Shown: piece after piece, positions 43,582 to 53,151 of the stretch
Position numbering within the stretch: the stretch's first letter is position 1
How the letters are laid out: the number at the start of each line of letters is the position of its first letter
NCBI RefSeq assembly: GCF_013167895.1
Contig: NZ_BLWC01000001.1
Span: forward strand, 992,001-1,056,000
DNA from: Streptomyces fulvorobeus
Lineage (GTDB): Bacteria > Actinomycetota > Actinomycetes > Streptomycetales > Streptomycetaceae
Length of the DNA: 64,000 nt
Reading direction: 5' to 3'
Translations under genes and position numbers: made by a program
Notes under the pieces: model-generated
Told to the model about the DNA's origin: nothing
Seen by the model: only the letters and a program-made list of their open reading frames with translations
The model's database searches: none

Positions 43582-43975
43582 GCGTTTCCCTCCAGGTATG
43601 CGATGGCCCTGCGCAAGGTGTCAGGATCATCCCCCGACTTGCCGATGGCCGGATCACGGTTGAAGCACGGTACGCCCCGGACCCTACCCGTCCCGTGGGA
43701 GTGATCAACATGGATGGCGGGTGCGGCCGGGCAGATCGCGCGGACGCGGTCCGGGACAAGATCCTCTCGTTTCGCCCGGCCCCGGTCACGCCGTACGGAC
43801 GCCGGAGGCCGCCCGCAGCGCCCGCACGGCCCCGCGCGCTGCGCAGCGCGTCGGCAGGCCGTGAGAGGCGGTCGGGCCGCGGTGCCGTGCGACGCGCGGC
43901 GGCTCGCGGGACCCCGTGGTCCGTCGTCCCGCCCGCGGTGCCGGCCGAACGCCTCAGGGAGCACGAACCGCTCAC
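43533..43975 (-). pseudogene. Degenerate recombination endonuclease VII-like (HNH/T4 gp49-type) gene
   Basis: Between prcB and pup. The recognisable part is PAIHVDHSHGTGRVRGVPCF (the H-x-D-H catalytic core) and the tail [20 protein letters not shown]. The preceding LRRPYGVTGAGRNE lies in another frame, needing one extra base between about 43745 and 43790. Two of the four expected zinc Cys are Arg (VRAIC for VCAIC-type; CFNRD for CFNCN-type), each one base from a Cys codon, and no Cys-rich N-terminal region is seen. I call it a decaying gene. Whether the frame break is real or a base-calling loss like those elsewhere is open. Confidence 0.5.
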
Positions 43976-44013
43976 AGCGAGGGCCCCCTCCCCTCGGCCT
44001 CCATGGACGTGGG

Positions 44014-44232
44014 TTACTGCCCGCCCTTTTGGACGAAGGACCTCACGAAGTCCTCAGCGTTCTCCTCGAGGACGTCATCGATCTCGTCCAGCACCGAGTC
44101 GACGTCGTCGCTCAGCTTCTCCTGTCGCTCCGCGAGGTCCTCGGAAGCCTGCGCGTCCTGCGTCTGCTCCTCGGTCTCCTCGGTGGAACGCGTCGCCTTC
44201 TGCTGTCCGCCGCCGGTGTCCTTGGTCGCCAT
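44014..44232 (-). CDS. pup: Prokaryotic ubiquitin-like protein Pup
   Basis: 72 residues, disordered and very acidic. The start MATKDTGGGQQKATRS and the C-terminal half SDDVDSVLDEIDDVLEENAE, then FVRSFVQKGGQ, are family-typical. It ends in Gln, so Dop must deamidate it to Glu before PafA can ligate it. The middle helix binds the ARC coiled coil. ATG 44232 was chosen; an in-frame start three codons upstream lacks better support. It lies downstream of dop on the same strand. Confidence 0.97.
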   Translation of the reverse strand: MATKDTGGGQQKATRSTEETEEQTQDAQASEDLAERQEKLSDDVDSVLDEIDDVLEENAEDFVRSFVQKGGQ

Positions 44233-44352
44233 GTAGCTCACCCCGCTCGGTTCGAAGCACTTGATCAGACCCTACCTACGGGGTCCGACATTGGCCCGGT
44301 ACTTGTCTCAACGTCCGGAGGTCATGGGAATGATTCCCAGCCGGGAGCCCTT

Positions 44353-45864
44353 TCAGCCGCCCGAGAGCACCCGGACCAGCTCCTCCGCCGTACGGCAGCG
44401 GTCCAGGAGGGCCTTGACGTGCTCGCGCGTCCCGCGCAGCGGTTCCATGGTGGGGACCCGTTGCAGGGAGTCGTGGCCAGGCAGGTCGAAGATGACCGAG
44501 TCCCAGGAGGCCGCGGCGACGTCGTCCGCGTACTGCTCCAGGCACCGGCCCCGGAAATAGGCCCTGGTGTCCTCCGGAGGCTTGGTACGCGCCCGCTCGA
44601 CGTCGTTCTCGTCGAGGAGGCGCTTCATCCTGCCACGGGCCGCCAGACGGTTGTACAGCCCCTTGTCGGGCCGCACGTCGGCGTACTGGAGGTCCACCAG
44701 GTGCAGGCGCGAGGCGTCCCAGTCGAGGCTGTCGCGGCGCCGGTAGCCCTCCATGAGCTCCTTCTTCGCGACCCAGTCCAGCTCTCCGGACAGGCTCATC
44801 GGATCGTTCTCCAGCCGGTTGAGCGTGTCCTCCCACCGGAGCAGTACGTCCTTGGTCTGCTCGTCGGCGTCCGCGCCGTACCTCTCCTCGACGTACTTGC
44901 GGCCCAGCTCGAAGTACTCCATCTGGAGCTGCACGGCGGTGAGTGTGCGGCCGCTGCGCAGAGTGATCAGCTGCTTCAGCTCCGGGTCGTGCGAGACCTG
45001 GTGCAGGGTGCGCACCGGCTGGTCGACGGCGAGGTCGACGTTGATGAAGCCGTCCTCGATCATCGACAGGACCAGTGCCGTGGTGCCCAGCTTGAGGTAC
45101 GTCGAGATCTCGGACAGGTTCGCGTCGCCGATGATCACGTGCAGCCGGCGGTACTTCTCCGCGTCCGAGTGCGGTTCGTCGCGCGTGTTGATGATGGGGC
45201 GCTTGAGCGTGGTCTCCAGGCCCACCTCGACCTCGAAGTAGTCGGCGCGCTGACTGATCTGGAAGCCGTGCTCATGGCCGTCCTGGCCGATGCCGACCCG
45301 GCCCGCGCCGGTCACGACCTGCCGGGAGACGAAGAAAGGCGTGAGGTGGCGCACGATGTCCGAGAACGCGGTCTCCCGCTTCATCAGGTAGTTCTCGTGC
45401 GTCCCGTAGGAGGCGCCCTTGTTGTCGGTGTTGTTCTTGTACAGGTGGATCGGCTGGGCGCCGGGGATCGCGGCGGCCCGCTCGGCGGCCTCCGCCATGA
45501 TCCGTTCGCCGGCCTTGTCCCAGAGCACCGCGTCCAGCGGATTGGTGATCTCGGGGGAGCTGTACTCGGGGTGCGCGTGGTCGACGTAGAGCCGCGCACC
45601 GTTGGTGAGGATGACGTTGGCCAGGCCGATGTCCTCGTCGGTGAGCTGGCTGGAGTCCGCGGTCTCCCGGGCGAGGTCGAAGCCTCGCGCGTCGCGCAGC
45701 GGATTCTCCTCCTCGAAGTCCCAGCGGGCGCGGCGCGCCCGGTGCATCGCCGCCGCGTAGGCGTTGACGATCTGGGACGAGGTGAGCATGGCATTGGCGT
45801 TGGGGTGACCGGGGACGGAGATCCCGTACTCGGTCTCGATGCCCATTACTCGCCGTACGGTCAT
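44353..45864 (-). CDS. dop: Pup deamidase/depupylase Dop
   Basis: 503 residues, paralogue of PafA. It starts [20 protein letters not shown] with the metal-binding Glu in ETEYG, then the Dop loop region ([20 protein letters not shown]), [20 protein letters not shown] and [20 protein letters not shown]. It converts the C-terminal Gln of Pup to Glu and removes Pup from substrates. ATG 45864 has AAGGAGG upstream. The sequence in the window is full length. Pup lies 120 bp downstream. Confidence 0.97.
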   Translation of the reverse strand: MTVRRVMGIETEYGISVPGHPNANAMLTSSQIVNAYAAAMHRARRARWDFEEENPLRDARGFDLARETADSSQLTDEDIGLANVILTNGARLYVDHAHPEYSSPEITNPLDAVLWDKAGERIMAEAAERAAAIPGAQPIHLYKNNTDNKGASYGTHENYLMKRETAFSDIVRHLTPFFVSRQVVTGAGRVGIGQDGHEHGFQISQRADYFEVEVGLETTLKRPIINTRDEPHSDAEKYRRLHVIIGDANLSEISTYLKLGTTALVLSMIEDGFINVDLAVDQPVRTLHQVSHDPELKQLITLRSGRTLTAVQLQMEYFELGRKYVEERYGADADEQTKDVLLRWEDTLNRLENDPMSLSGELDWVAKKELMEGYRRRDSLDWDASRLHLVDLQYADVRPDKGLYNRLAARGRMKRLLDENDVERARTKPPEDTRAYFRGRCLEQYADDVAAASWDSVIFDLPGHDSLQRVPTMEPLRGTREHVKALLDRCRTAEELVRVLSGG

Positions 45865-46053
45865 GCGGCCCTCCTTGCCCGGCGGCGCTCCCCTCCGGGG
45901 GCGGCGCTCACGTACCGCTGCTTGTCCGGCGGTGTGCGGTACCCGACTCCGCACTGCGCGACTCGGCGGTACGGCAGAGCCTAGAGCGCCATTGCGCCGG
46001 TGGGGAGATCAAATACGTCATTGCTCCGATACGGCCGGAACGGCCGGGAAAGC

Positions 46054-46093
46054 GACCGGCTGCGGATGCCCGGCCGGGCATCCGCAGCCGGTC
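46054..46093 (-). terminator. Terminator after arc
   Basis: Perfect 40-nt palindrome (20-nt arms 46054-46073 and 46074-46093; the innermost bases form the loop), 6 bp past the arc stop. It indicates that dop-pup-prcBA is transcribed separately from arc. Confidence 0.85.
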
Positions 46094-46099
46094 TGTGTT

Positions 46100-47866
46100 T
46101 TACAGGTACTGCCCGGTATTCGCCACCGTGTCGATGGATCGTCCGGTGTCCGCACCCTGCTTTCCGGTGACGAGCGTGCGGATGAAGACGATCCGCTCGC
46201 CCTTCTTTCCGGAAATCCTGGCCCAGTCGTCCGGGTTCGTCGTGTTGGGGAGGTCCTCGTTCTCCTTGAACTCGTCCACGCAAGCCTGGAGGAGGTGGGA
46301 GACCCGGAGACCCTTTTGACGGTGTTCGAGGAATGCCTTGATGGCCATCTTCTTTGCCCGGTCGACGATGTTCTGAATCATCGCGCCGGAGTTGAAGTCC
46401 TTGAAGTACAGGACTTCCTTGTCACCGTTGGCGTACGTGACTTCGAGGAAGCGGTTCTCCTCGGACTCGGTGTACATCCTCTCCACGACGGACTGGATCA
46501 TGGCGTGGGCGGCGGCCGGCTTGGAGCCGGCGTGCTCGGCCAGGTCCTCCGCGTGCAGGGGCAGCGAAGGCGTCAGGTACTTCGCGAAGATGTCCTTGGC
46601 GGCCTCCGCGTCCGGACGCTCGATCTTGATCTTCACATCGAGGCGGCCGGGCCGCAGGATGGCGGGGTCGATCATGTCCTCGCGGTTGGAGGCACCGATG
46701 ACGATGACGTTCTCCAGGCCCTCCACACCGTCGATCTCGGCGAGCAGCTGGGGGACGATGGTGTTCTCCACGTCCGAGCTGACACCGGAACCACGGGTGC
46801 GGAAGAGGGATTCCATCTCGTCGAAGAAGACGATGACAGGGGTGCCCTCGCTCGCCTTCTCCCGGGCACGCTGGAAGACCAGGCGGATGTGCCGCTCGGT
46901 CTCGCCGACGTACTTGTTGAGGAGCTCGGGGCCCTTGATGTTGAGGAAGTAGCTCTTCCCCGCGGGTTTGCCGGTGACCTCGGCCACCTTCTTGGCCAGC
47001 GAGTTGGCGACGGCCTTGGCGATCAGGGTCTTGCCGCAGCCGGGCGGACCGTAGAGCAGGATGCCCTTCGGTGGCCGCAGTTCGTGCTCCTTGAAGAGGT
47101 CGGGGTGCAGGTACGGAAGCTCGACCGCGTCGCGGATCAGCTCGATCTGGTCGCCCAGTCCGCCGATCTTCTCGTAGTCGATGTCCGGGACCTCTTCGAG
47201 GACCAGTTCCTCGACCTCGCTCTTGGGGACCACTTCGTAGACGTAGCCGGATCTGGGTTCCAGCAGGAGGGCGTCGCCCGGCCGGATGGTGATGTCGAGC
47301 AGCGGCTCGGCGAGCCGCACCACGCGCTCCTCGTCGGTGTGACCGACCACCAGGGCCCGTTCGCCGTCCTCGAGGATCTCCTTGAGGGTGACGATGTCCC
47401 CGGCACGCTCGAACGCCATGGCCTCGACCACGTTGAGCGCTTCGTTGAGCATGACTTCCTGACCTCTTCTGAGGTCTTCGAGCTCGACACCGGGGCTGAC
47501 GTTCACCCGGAGCTTGCGGCCCCCGGTGAAGATGTCGCAGGTGCCGTCCTCGTTGGTCTGCAGGAAGACACCGAAGCCGGCCGGCGGCTGTGCGAGCCGG
47601 TCGACCTCCTCCTTGAGGGCCACGATCTGGTCCCGGGCCTCGCGGAGCGTGTTGGCGAGCCGCTCGTTCTGCGCGGACACGCCGGCGAGGTTGGTCTGCA
47701 ACTCGACGATCCGCTCTTCGAGAATCCTCGTATGACGCGGAGAGTCGGCGAGCTTACGTCGCAGGACGGCGATTTCCTGCTCAAGATAGGCGACCTGGCC
47801 GGCTGGGTCTTCTGACCCCCGCCCGGGCCGGATGCCGCGGTTGATGTCGTCGTCGTGGGCTGCCAC
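46100..47866 (-). CDS. arc: Proteasome-associated AAA ATPase ARC/Mpa
   Basis: 588 residues. An N-terminal coiled coil (about 20-80: [20 protein letters not shown]) captures Pup. Two OB domains (about 85-230) follow, then the AAA domain with Walker [18 protein letters not shown], Walker [13 protein letters not shown] and the pore loop in [19 protein letters not shown]. It ends GQYL, the C-terminal motif that docks into the proteasome alpha ring. GTG 47866 has GGAGG 8 nt upstream; a TTG 18 bp upstream is an alternative. It unfolds pupylated proteins and feeds them to PrcBA. Confidence 0.97.
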   Translation of the reverse strand: MAAHDDDINRGIRPGRGSEDPAGQVAYLEQEIAVLRRKLADSPRHTRILEERIVELQTNLAGVSAQNERLANTLREARDQIVALKEEVDRLAQPPAGFGVFLQTNEDGTCDIFTGGRKLRVNVSPGVELEDLRRGQEVMLNEALNVVEAMAFERAGDIVTLKEILEDGERALVVGHTDEERVVRLAEPLLDITIRPGDALLLEPRSGYVYEVVPKSEVEELVLEEVPDIDYEKIGGLGDQIELIRDAVELPYLHPDLFKEHELRPPKGILLYGPPGCGKTLIAKAVANSLAKKVAEVTGKPAGKSYFLNIKGPELLNKYVGETERHIRLVFQRAREKASEGTPVIVFFDEMESLFRTRGSGVSSDVENTIVPQLLAEIDGVEGLENVIVIGASNREDMIDPAILRPGRLDVKIKIERPDAEAAKDIFAKYLTPSLPLHAEDLAEHAGSKPAAAHAMIQSVVERMYTESEENRFLEVTYANGDKEVLYFKDFNSGAMIQNIVDRAKKMAIKAFLEHRQKGLRVSHLLQACVDEFKENEDLPNTTNPDDWARISGKKGERIVFIRTLVTGKQGADTGRSIDTVANTGQYL

Positions 47867-48106
47867 GGTCCTCACCTCCTCCAAGGGGAGCTGGACGCTT
47901 CCTGACCCTACCTGGGTGGGTGATGATTGAAACCCCTAGATCACAAAGACTGCGGGGCGTGTCCGATCTTCACCCTTGCGCTCCCCCTCACGCCAAGGGA
48001 ATACCCACTTTCAGCACCCGAAAGCGGCCGGTTGTATCGTCGAAGTGTTCAACACCCGCCAGGGCTGGATTCATTTGCTTCGGATACGCAGGGAACGGCA
48101 GGACAT

Positions 48107-48418
48107 ATGACCGTGCGGCAGGACGCTCCGGGCGAGGGCGAGACACAGGATCTGGAGGTCTGGATCGACCAGGACCTCTGTACGGGCGACGGCATCTGCG
48201 TGCAGTACGCACCGGAGGTGTTCGAGCTGGACATCGACGGTCTGGCGTACGTGAAGAGCGGCGGGGACGAGCTCCTCCAGGACAAGGGCGCCACGACGCC
48301 CGTGCCGCTGCCGCTCCTCCAGGACGTGGTCGACTCGGCCAAGGAGTGCCCGGGCGACTGCATCCACGTACGACGTGTCTCGGACAGCGTCGAAGTATTC
48401 GGCCCGGACGCCGCGTAG
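48107..48418 (+). CDS. Ferredoxin (3Fe-4S/4Fe-4S single-cluster type)
   Basis: 103 residues. DQDLCTGDGICVQYAPEVFE carries CxxxxxC and ECPGDCIHVR supplies the last Cys of a single-cluster ferredoxin, with Gly/Asp at the position of one usual Cys, suggesting a 3Fe-4S centre. An extension between the two halves (GGDELLQDKGATTPVPLPLL) is found in Streptomyces homologues near arc as I recall. It is divergent from arc. The redox partner is unknown; no P450 is nearby. Confidence 0.88.
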   Translation: MTVRQDAPGEGETQDLEVWIDQDLCTGDGICVQYAPEVFELDIDGLAYVKSGGDELLQDKGATTPVPLPLLQDVVDSAKECPGDCIHVRRVSDSVEVFGPDAA

Positions 48419-48445
48419 CGGTCCGGGCGGCCCGGACGGGGTGCC

Positions 48446-49015
48446 TCAGGCGCCGCGGGCCGGGTCCTGGGCCGATCTGACGAAGGCGTCGCCCTCCCAC
48501 CGCCAGCCGGCCCGCTCCTGCTCGTCGGGGCAGCAGCGCGGCACGTCCGCGGAGGAGTAGCCGAGCAGCGTCGCCGAGACGATTCCGTCCCGTACGGAGA
48601 AGTCGGTGACCGTCAGTTTGCGGGCGGGGTCCACCAGGGTCGCGACGACTGTCGGGGCGGCCCCGCTTCCGTGTGTCAGGACGTAGACGCCGCTGGGCGG
48701 CGTGCCCGTGCCGGCGTCGCAGCGGACCACGGCCACGGTCTCGGGGCGGCCGTCGCCGTCGAGGTCTCCGGCCGCTTCGTGGGTCACCACGTTCTTCGCG
48801 CCGCCGCAGTCGAGCGGGTACGCCGCGGCCGCCGCGTCGGGAGCGGCCACGGGGGCTCCGCCCCGCGAGGAGGCGGCGGATGCCGTGGCGGTGGCGGTGC
48901 CCGGCTGGAGCAGGCCCGCGCAGGCCACGACGGCCGCCATGGCCGTCGCCGTGGCGAGCCAGTGCACCGGCTTCGTCGCGGTGTGCGCGAGGTCCGGGAG
49001 CGCGGAGGTCTGCAC
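48446..49015 (-). CDS. Predicted secreted protein
   Basis: About 189 residues: a signal peptide (VHWLATATAMAAVVACAGLLQ) followed by an Ala/Ser linker and a domain with DGDGRPETVAVVRCDAGTGT (EF-hand/FG-GAP-like DxDxDGxxE) and paired Cys (LDCGGAK, RCDAG, RCCPDE). Family not recognised. GTG 49015 was chosen for AGGAG at 9 nt; the open frame runs further upstream through a terminator hairpin. It converges on the ferredoxin gene, with a short hairpin between them. Confidence 0.72.
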   Translation of the reverse strand: MQTSALPDLAHTATKPVHWLATATAMAAVVACAGLLQPGTATATASAASSRGGAPVAAPDAAAAAYPLDCGGAKNVVTHEAAGDLDGDGRPETVAVVRCDAGTGTPPSGVYVLTHGSGAAPTVVATLVDPARKLTVTDFSVRDGIVSATLLGYSSADVPRCCPDEQERAGWRWEGDAFVRSAQDPARGA

Positions 49016-49093
49016 GCGGTATGTCTCCTGTGGTTCCTGGGGGCCCGGGTGGGCGGTGCCGGCTGCGCGCCGGCGGGCGGGGGTGGCCAGCAT

Positions 49094-49111
49094 CGTGCCA
49101 CACCTGGCACG
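49094..49111. promoter_or_regulatory. Perfect inverted repeat CGTGCCA-N4-TGGCACG
   Basis: 7-bp arms around CACC, 79 bp upstream of the secreted protein start. It looks like an operator for a dimeric repressor; no cognate regulator is identified. Confidence 0.35.
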
Positions 49112-49131
49112 GCATCGGAACGGCGGGGCAA

Positions 49132-49187
49132 CAAAAAGGCGTCGTTGCCGAGTTCCCGCCGGTGCGGGGAACTCGGCAGCGACGCCC
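49132..49187 (-). terminator. Intrinsic terminator after the tRNA methyltransferase
   Basis: Long stem of about 19 bp with one mismatch (GGCGTCG...CCGAGTTCC with its complement); on the minus strand it is followed by TTTTTGTTG. Confidence 0.88.
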
Positions 49188-49202
49188 GAGCGTTGTACGG
49201 GG

Positions 49203-50102
49203 TCAGGCGCGGGAGGAGGTGCTGCCCGGACCGTCGTAGTCGTCACCGTAGGCGCCCTTGGAGGGGCGGCGGCGGCGCAGCGGGGCCTCGACGCCGTCCG
49301 CCAGGCGGCGGGCGGTGACCAGGAAGCCGGTGTGGCCGATCATCCGGTGGTCGGGGCGGACGGCCAGGCCCTCGACGTGCCAGTTGCGGATCATCGACTC
49401 CCAGGGCTGCGGCTCGGCGAAGCAGCCGATCTCCCGGATGGACTCGACGGTCCGCGAGAGCTGGGTGGTGGTGGCGACGTACGCGCAGAGGATGCCGCCG
49501 GGCACGAGCGCCTTGGAGACGGCCTCCAGGCACTCCCAGGGAGCGAGCATGTCCAGGACGACCCGGTCGACGTCGGTGTCCGAGAGATTGTCCTGGAGGT
49601 CGCCGACGGTGAGCTGCCAGGCGGGGTGCGGGGAGCCGAAGTAGCGCTCGACGTTCTGCTGGGCGATCTCGGCGAAGTCCTCGCGGCGCTCGTAGGAGTG
49701 CAGCATTCCCTGCTCGCCGATGGCCCGCAGCAGGAAGGTGCTGAGCGCGCCCGATCCCACGCCGGCCTCCACGACGCGGGCGCCGGGGAAGATGTCGCCG
49801 AAGGCCAGGATCTGCCCCGCGTCCTTCGGGTAGACCACGGCGGCACCGCGGGGCATGGACAGGACGTAGTCGGGGAGCAGGGGGCGCAGCGCGAGGTAGG
49901 CGACGTTTCCCGTGGTGCGGACAACACTGCCCTCGGGAGCACCGATCAGCTCGTCGTGCGGGAAAGAACCCTTGTGGGTGTGGAAGTTCTTTCCGGCTTC
50001 GAGCGTGAAGGTGTAGTGGCGTCCCTTGGGATCGGTGAGCTGTACCTGGTCCCCGACCTTGAAGGGCCCGCGACGTCGGGCGGCACCGGTCGGTTCAGAC
50101 AT
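49203..50102 (-). CDS. trmI: tRNA (adenine-58-N1)-methyltransferase TrmI
   Basis: 299 residues. A small N-terminal barrel (FKVGDQVQLTDPKGRHYTFT) is followed by a Rossmann methyltransferase: motif I VVEAGVGSGALSTFLL, VLSMPRGAAVVYPKDAGQIL upstream as in TrmI, YERREDFAEIAQQNV and DVDRVVLDMLAPWE. It methylates N1 of A58 in the T-loop of tRNAs. The C-terminal tail is Gly/Ser-rich. ATG 50102. Its position beside the arc/proteasome locus is usual in actinobacteria as I recall. Confidence 0.94.
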   Translation of the reverse strand: MSEPTGAARRRGPFKVGDQVQLTDPKGRHYTFTLEAGKNFHTHKGSFPHDELIGAPEGSVVRTTGNVAYLALRPLLPDYVLSMPRGAAVVYPKDAGQILAFGDIFPGARVVEAGVGSGALSTFLLRAIGEQGMLHSYERREDFAEIAQQNVERYFGSPHPAWQLTVGDLQDNLSDTDVDRVVLDMLAPWECLEAVSKALVPGGILCAYVATTTQLSRTVESIREIGCFAEPQPWESMIRNWHVEGLAVRPDHRMIGHTGFLVTARRLADGVEAPLRRRRPSKGAYGDDYDGPGSTSSRA

Positions 50103-50153
50103 GTGGCCAGCGTACCGGTGTTTTGCGGGGCTCCGACCGCTCCGGCCGCGGTG

Positions 50154-51440
50154 TCAGGCGGCCGGGCGCGCCATCGCGGCGACGAAAGCGCGTTCGACGT
50201 CCGTGGTGGACAGGACCCCGTAGATCTCGCCGGTCTCCTCGACGACCAGGTACTCGGTGGCCGGGGTGGTCTTGAGGTGGTCCAGGAGGGCTTCACCGGC
50301 GAGTTCGGCGGGAATCCTCATGCCCTCGGTGAGGTCCTGGGCCAGGCCGCTGACGGCGACCCAGGGGCGGCGGTGTTCGGGGACGCCCGCGATGGCGGCC
50401 TCGCGGACCACGGCCTTGGGGGTGCCCTGTCCGTCGACGACGACGAGGGCGCGGGCTCCCGCCTCGTTGGCCCGGCGCAGGGCCTCGGAGAGGGGGGTGG
50501 CGGACTCCACGGGGACGGCGCGCCGGGTGAGGGTGCGGGCGCGCAGGTCGGGGAGGTGCTCGCGGAGGCGGGCCAGGCGCAGGCTGTTCCCGGCGCCCGT
50601 CCAGATGATCCCGGCGAGGATGGCGGCGAGCAGCGCGTCCGTGACGGTCTCCACGCCGCTGATCTCCTCGGTGGCGTTGCCGAGGGCCCCCGTGTGGGTG
50701 AGGAGCGGGAGCCCGATGAGCACGGCCACGGCGAGGCCCCTGCCGACCCAGGCCGCGGCGATGGTGCCGCTCATGGGCTTGCCGGTGATCTTCCAGACGA
50801 CGGCGCGCAGCATGCGTCCGCCGTCGAGCGGGAGGCCGGGCAGCAGGTTGAAGGCGGCGACGAGGAGGTTGGAGATCATCAGCCCGGCGAGGAGCACACC
50901 GGGCACGGTGGGCGGATCGACGAACTGCATGCCGGCGTAGAAGACCCCGGCGAGCACGAGGGAGAGCAGCGGGCCGACGAAGGCGAGGACGAACTCGCGG
51001 CCGGGGGTCTCGGACTCCTTCTCGATCTCGGAGACGCCGCCGAAGAACTGGAGCTGGATGCGCCTGACGGGCAGCTTGTAGCGCAGCGCAGCGACCGTGT
51101 GGGCGAGCTCGTGGACCAGGACGGAGGCGTAGAAGGCGATCGCGAAGAACAGCGAGACGAGGTAGCGGGTGTTCCCGAGCTCGGGCAGGACCCGTTCGAG
51201 CTGGCCGCCGAAGACCCACGTGATGAGCGCCGCGACGATGAACCAGCTGGGCGCGACGTAGACCGGCACGCCGAAGGGGCGGCCCATGAGGATGCCGCCG
51301 CCCGGTTCCGCCGGTCGCCGCGGTGCGCCCTTGCCTGGTGCGGCGCCCGGGTCCGTGCCCCCTGCGCCTGGCTGCGGCCGCCCGCTGTCGCCGCTGTCGT
51401 CCACGAGGTCCCTTCGGTCGGTGGCGTTCACCACGATCAT
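50154..51440 (-). CDS. Site-2-type intramembrane zinc metalloprotease with CBS pair
   Basis: About 428 residues. A hydrophilic Pro/Gly-rich N-terminus is followed by membrane helices with the zinc site VLVHELAHTVAAL (HExxH) and NLLPGLPLDGGR (third ligand Asp in PLDGG), placing it in the S2P/SpoIVFB family. The C-terminal part holds two CBS domains (VESATPLSEALRRANEAGAR; TPATEYLVVEETGEIYGVLS), which often bind adenosine nucleotides. It cleaves membrane-embedded regulators such as anti-sigma factors in other bacteria. The start is uncertain: ATG 51440 was chosen, but MGRPFGVPVYVAP is where homology begins. Confidence 0.9.
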   Translation of the reverse strand: MIVVNATDRRDLVDDSGDSGRPQPGAGGTDPGAAPGKGAPRRPAEPGGGILMGRPFGVPVYVAPSWFIVAALITWVFGGQLERVLPELGNTRYLVSLFFAIAFYASVLVHELAHTVAALRYKLPVRRIQLQFFGGVSEIEKESETPGREFVLAFVGPLLSLVLAGVFYAGMQFVDPPTVPGVLLAGLMISNLLVAAFNLLPGLPLDGGRMLRAVVWKITGKPMSGTIAAAWVGRGLAVAVLIGLPLLTHTGALGNATEEISGVETVTDALLAAILAGIIWTGAGNSLRLARLREHLPDLRARTLTRRAVPVESATPLSEALRRANEAGARALVVVDGQGTPKAVVREAAIAGVPEHRRPWVAVSGLAQDLTEGMRIPAELAGEALLDHLKTTPATEYLVVEETGEIYGVLSTTDVERAFVAAMARPAA

Positions 51441-51509
51441 GCAGTGTGCGAGGGTCTGTCGTCGATGGTATTCCGCCCGCTGTCGGTGGCGGGCCGTAGG
51501 GTCTTCGGC

Positions 51510-52418
51510 ATGACCTCCGCACCCCGGCCGCCTCAGCCGCCCACGTCGTTGTCGCCGTCGCGGGCGAGCGACTTCATGCAGTGTCCCCTGCTGTACAGGT
51601 TCCGGGTCATCGACCGGCTTCCCGAGAAGCCCAGCGAGGCGGCCACCCGGGGCACACTGGTCCACGCGGTCCTTGAGCGTCTGTTCGACGATCCGGCGGT
51701 GGAGCGTACGGCCCCGAAGGCGCGGGCGCTGATTCCCGGCCAGTGGAACCGCCTGCTGGAGTCGAAGCCCGAGCTGACGGAGCTGTTCCCGGACGACGCG
51801 GAGGGCGAGCGGCTGACGCGCTGGCTCGGCGAGGCGGAGCGGTTGGTCGAGCGGTGGTTCTCGCTGGAGGACCCGGCACGCCTGGAGCCGGCCGAGCGTG
51901 AGCTGTTCGTCGAGACGGAGCTGGAGTCCGGGCTGCGGCTGCGCGGGGTGATCGACCGGATCGACGTGGCGCCGACGGGCGAGGTCCGGATCGTGGACTA
52001 CAAGACCGGCAAGGCGCCGCGTCCGGAGTACGCGGAGGGCGCGCTGTTCCAGATGAAGTTCTACGCCCTGGTGGTCTGGCGGCTGAGGAAGGTGGTGCCC
52101 AAACGCCTCCAGCTGGTCTACCTCGGCAGCGGTGACGTCCTGACGTACGACCCGGTCGAGGCGGATCTGGAACGGGTGGAGCGCAAGCTGCTGGCGCTCT
52201 GGGAGGCGATCCGGGAGGCGACGGAGAGCGGTGAGTGGCGGCCGAGGCCGACGAAGCTGTGCGGCTGGTGCGACCACCGGGCGTTGTGTCCTGAGTTCGG
52301 CGGCACTCCCCCGGTCTACCCCCTGTCCGTACGCCCGGCGCGGGCCGCCGGGGACGCGCAGGGCAGAATGGCACCCCGGGCCGAGGCCGGCCAACCGGTG
52401 GCCCTCGAAGGCCCTTAA
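51510..52418 (+). CDS. RecB/Cas4-family PD-(D/E)XK exonuclease
   Basis: 302 residues. It has LSPSRASDFMQCPLLYRFRV at the N-terminus, RGTLVHAVLERLF, the nuclease core GVIDRIDV ... VRIVDYKTGKAPRPEY (D-x-K) and QMKFYALVV. A Cys at QCPLL plus CGWCDHRALC near the end complete the four Cys of a 4Fe-4S staple, as in AddB and Cas4. It probably acts in DNA repair or recombination; no CRISPR array or addA/recB helicase is nearby. ATG 51510 is preceded by a weak GTAGGG. Confidence 0.92.
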   Translation: MTSAPRPPQPPTSLSPSRASDFMQCPLLYRFRVIDRLPEKPSEAATRGTLVHAVLERLFDDPAVERTAPKARALIPGQWNRLLESKPELTELFPDDAEGERLTRWLGEAERLVERWFSLEDPARLEPAERELFVETELESGLRLRGVIDRIDVAPTGEVRIVDYKTGKAPRPEYAEGALFQMKFYALVVWRLRKVVPKRLQLVYLGSGDVLTYDPVEADLERVERKLLALWEAIREATESGEWRPRPTKLCGWCDHRALCPEFGGTPPVYPLSVRPARAAGDAQGRMAPRAEAGQPVALEGP

Positions 52419-52427
52419 GGAGATTTC

Positions 52428-53099
52428 GTGGCGATCCGCGTCCTTCTGGTCGATGACCAGCCGCTGCTGCGCACCGGCTTCCGGATGATCCTGGAGGCGG
52501 AGGGGGATCTCGCGGTGGTCGGCGAGGCCGGTGACGGTCTGCAGGCCATCGATCAGGTGCGGGCGCTCCAGCCCGACGTCGTCCTGATGGACATCCGGAT
52601 GCCCCGGATGGACGGGGTCGAGGCGACCCGGCAGATCACCGGGCCCGGCCGGGACGGTCCGGCGAAGGTGCTGGTGCTGACCACCTTCGACCTCGACGAG
52701 TACGTGGTGGAGGCGCTGCGCGCCGGAGCCAGCGGGTTCCTGCTCAAGGACGCCCCGGCCAACGAGCTGGTGCAGGCCATCAGGGTGGTCGCGGCGGGCG
52801 AGGCGATGCTGGCGCCCAGCATCACGCGCCGGCTGCTCGACAAGTACGCGGACCATCTGCCGTCGGGCGAGGAGGCCGTCCCCGACGCCCTGCACACGCT
52901 GACGGACCGTGAGGTCGAGGTGTTGAAGCTGGTGGCGCGGGGGCTCTCCAACGCGGAGATCGCCGCCGACCTGTTCGTGAGCGAGACGACGGTCAAGACC
53001 CATGTGGGGCATGTGCTGACCAAGCTGGGGCTGCGCGACCGCGTACAGGCCGCCGTGTACGCGTACGAGAGCGGACTGGTGCGCCCCGGCGCCCAGTGA
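52428..53099 (+). CDS. NarL/LuxR-family response regulator (orphan)
   Basis: 223 residues. The receiver domain has the acidic pair in VLLVDDQPL, the phosphoacceptor Asp in VVLMDIRMPRMDG, Thr in VLTTFDLDEY and Lys in FLLKDAP. The C-terminal LuxR helix-turn-helix is LTDREVEVLKLVARGLSNAE, then VSETTVKTHVGHVL. AAGGAG sits upstream of GTG 52428, only 9 bp after the nuclease gene, so the two may be cotranscribed. No kinase is adjacent. Confidence 0.94.
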   Translation: MAIRVLLVDDQPLLRTGFRMILEAEGDLAVVGEAGDGLQAIDQVRALQPDVVLMDIRMPRMDGVEATRQITGPGRDGPAKVLVLTTFDLDEYVVEALRAGASGFLLKDAPANELVQAIRVVAAGEAMLAPSITRRLLDKYADHLPSGEEAVPDALHTLTDREVEVLKLVARGLSNAEIAADLFVSETTVKTHVGHVLTKLGLRDRVQAAVYAYESGLVRPGAQ

Positions 53100-53109
53100 G
53101 CGGGCCTGC

Positions 53110-53144
53110 GGAACCGGTCCGGAGCGGCGCCCCGGACCGGTTCC
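53110..53144. terminator. Bidirectional hairpin terminator
   Basis: Perfect 13-bp stem GGAACCGGTCCGG/CCGGACCGGTTCC between the convergent response regulator and solute-binding protein genes. Confidence 0.8.
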
Positions 53145-53151
53145 CCGGTTC

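Noticed and set aside
48702-52418. 1238-codon open frame on the plus strand
   Set aside because: Antisense to the secreted protein, trmI and the site-2 protease; only the part from 51510 (RecB-like nuclease) is coding.
51510-52418. Cas4-like nuclease as a sign of a CRISPR system
   Set aside because: No repeats, spacers or other cas genes in the window; stand-alone RecB-like nucleases of this type are common in Streptomyces.
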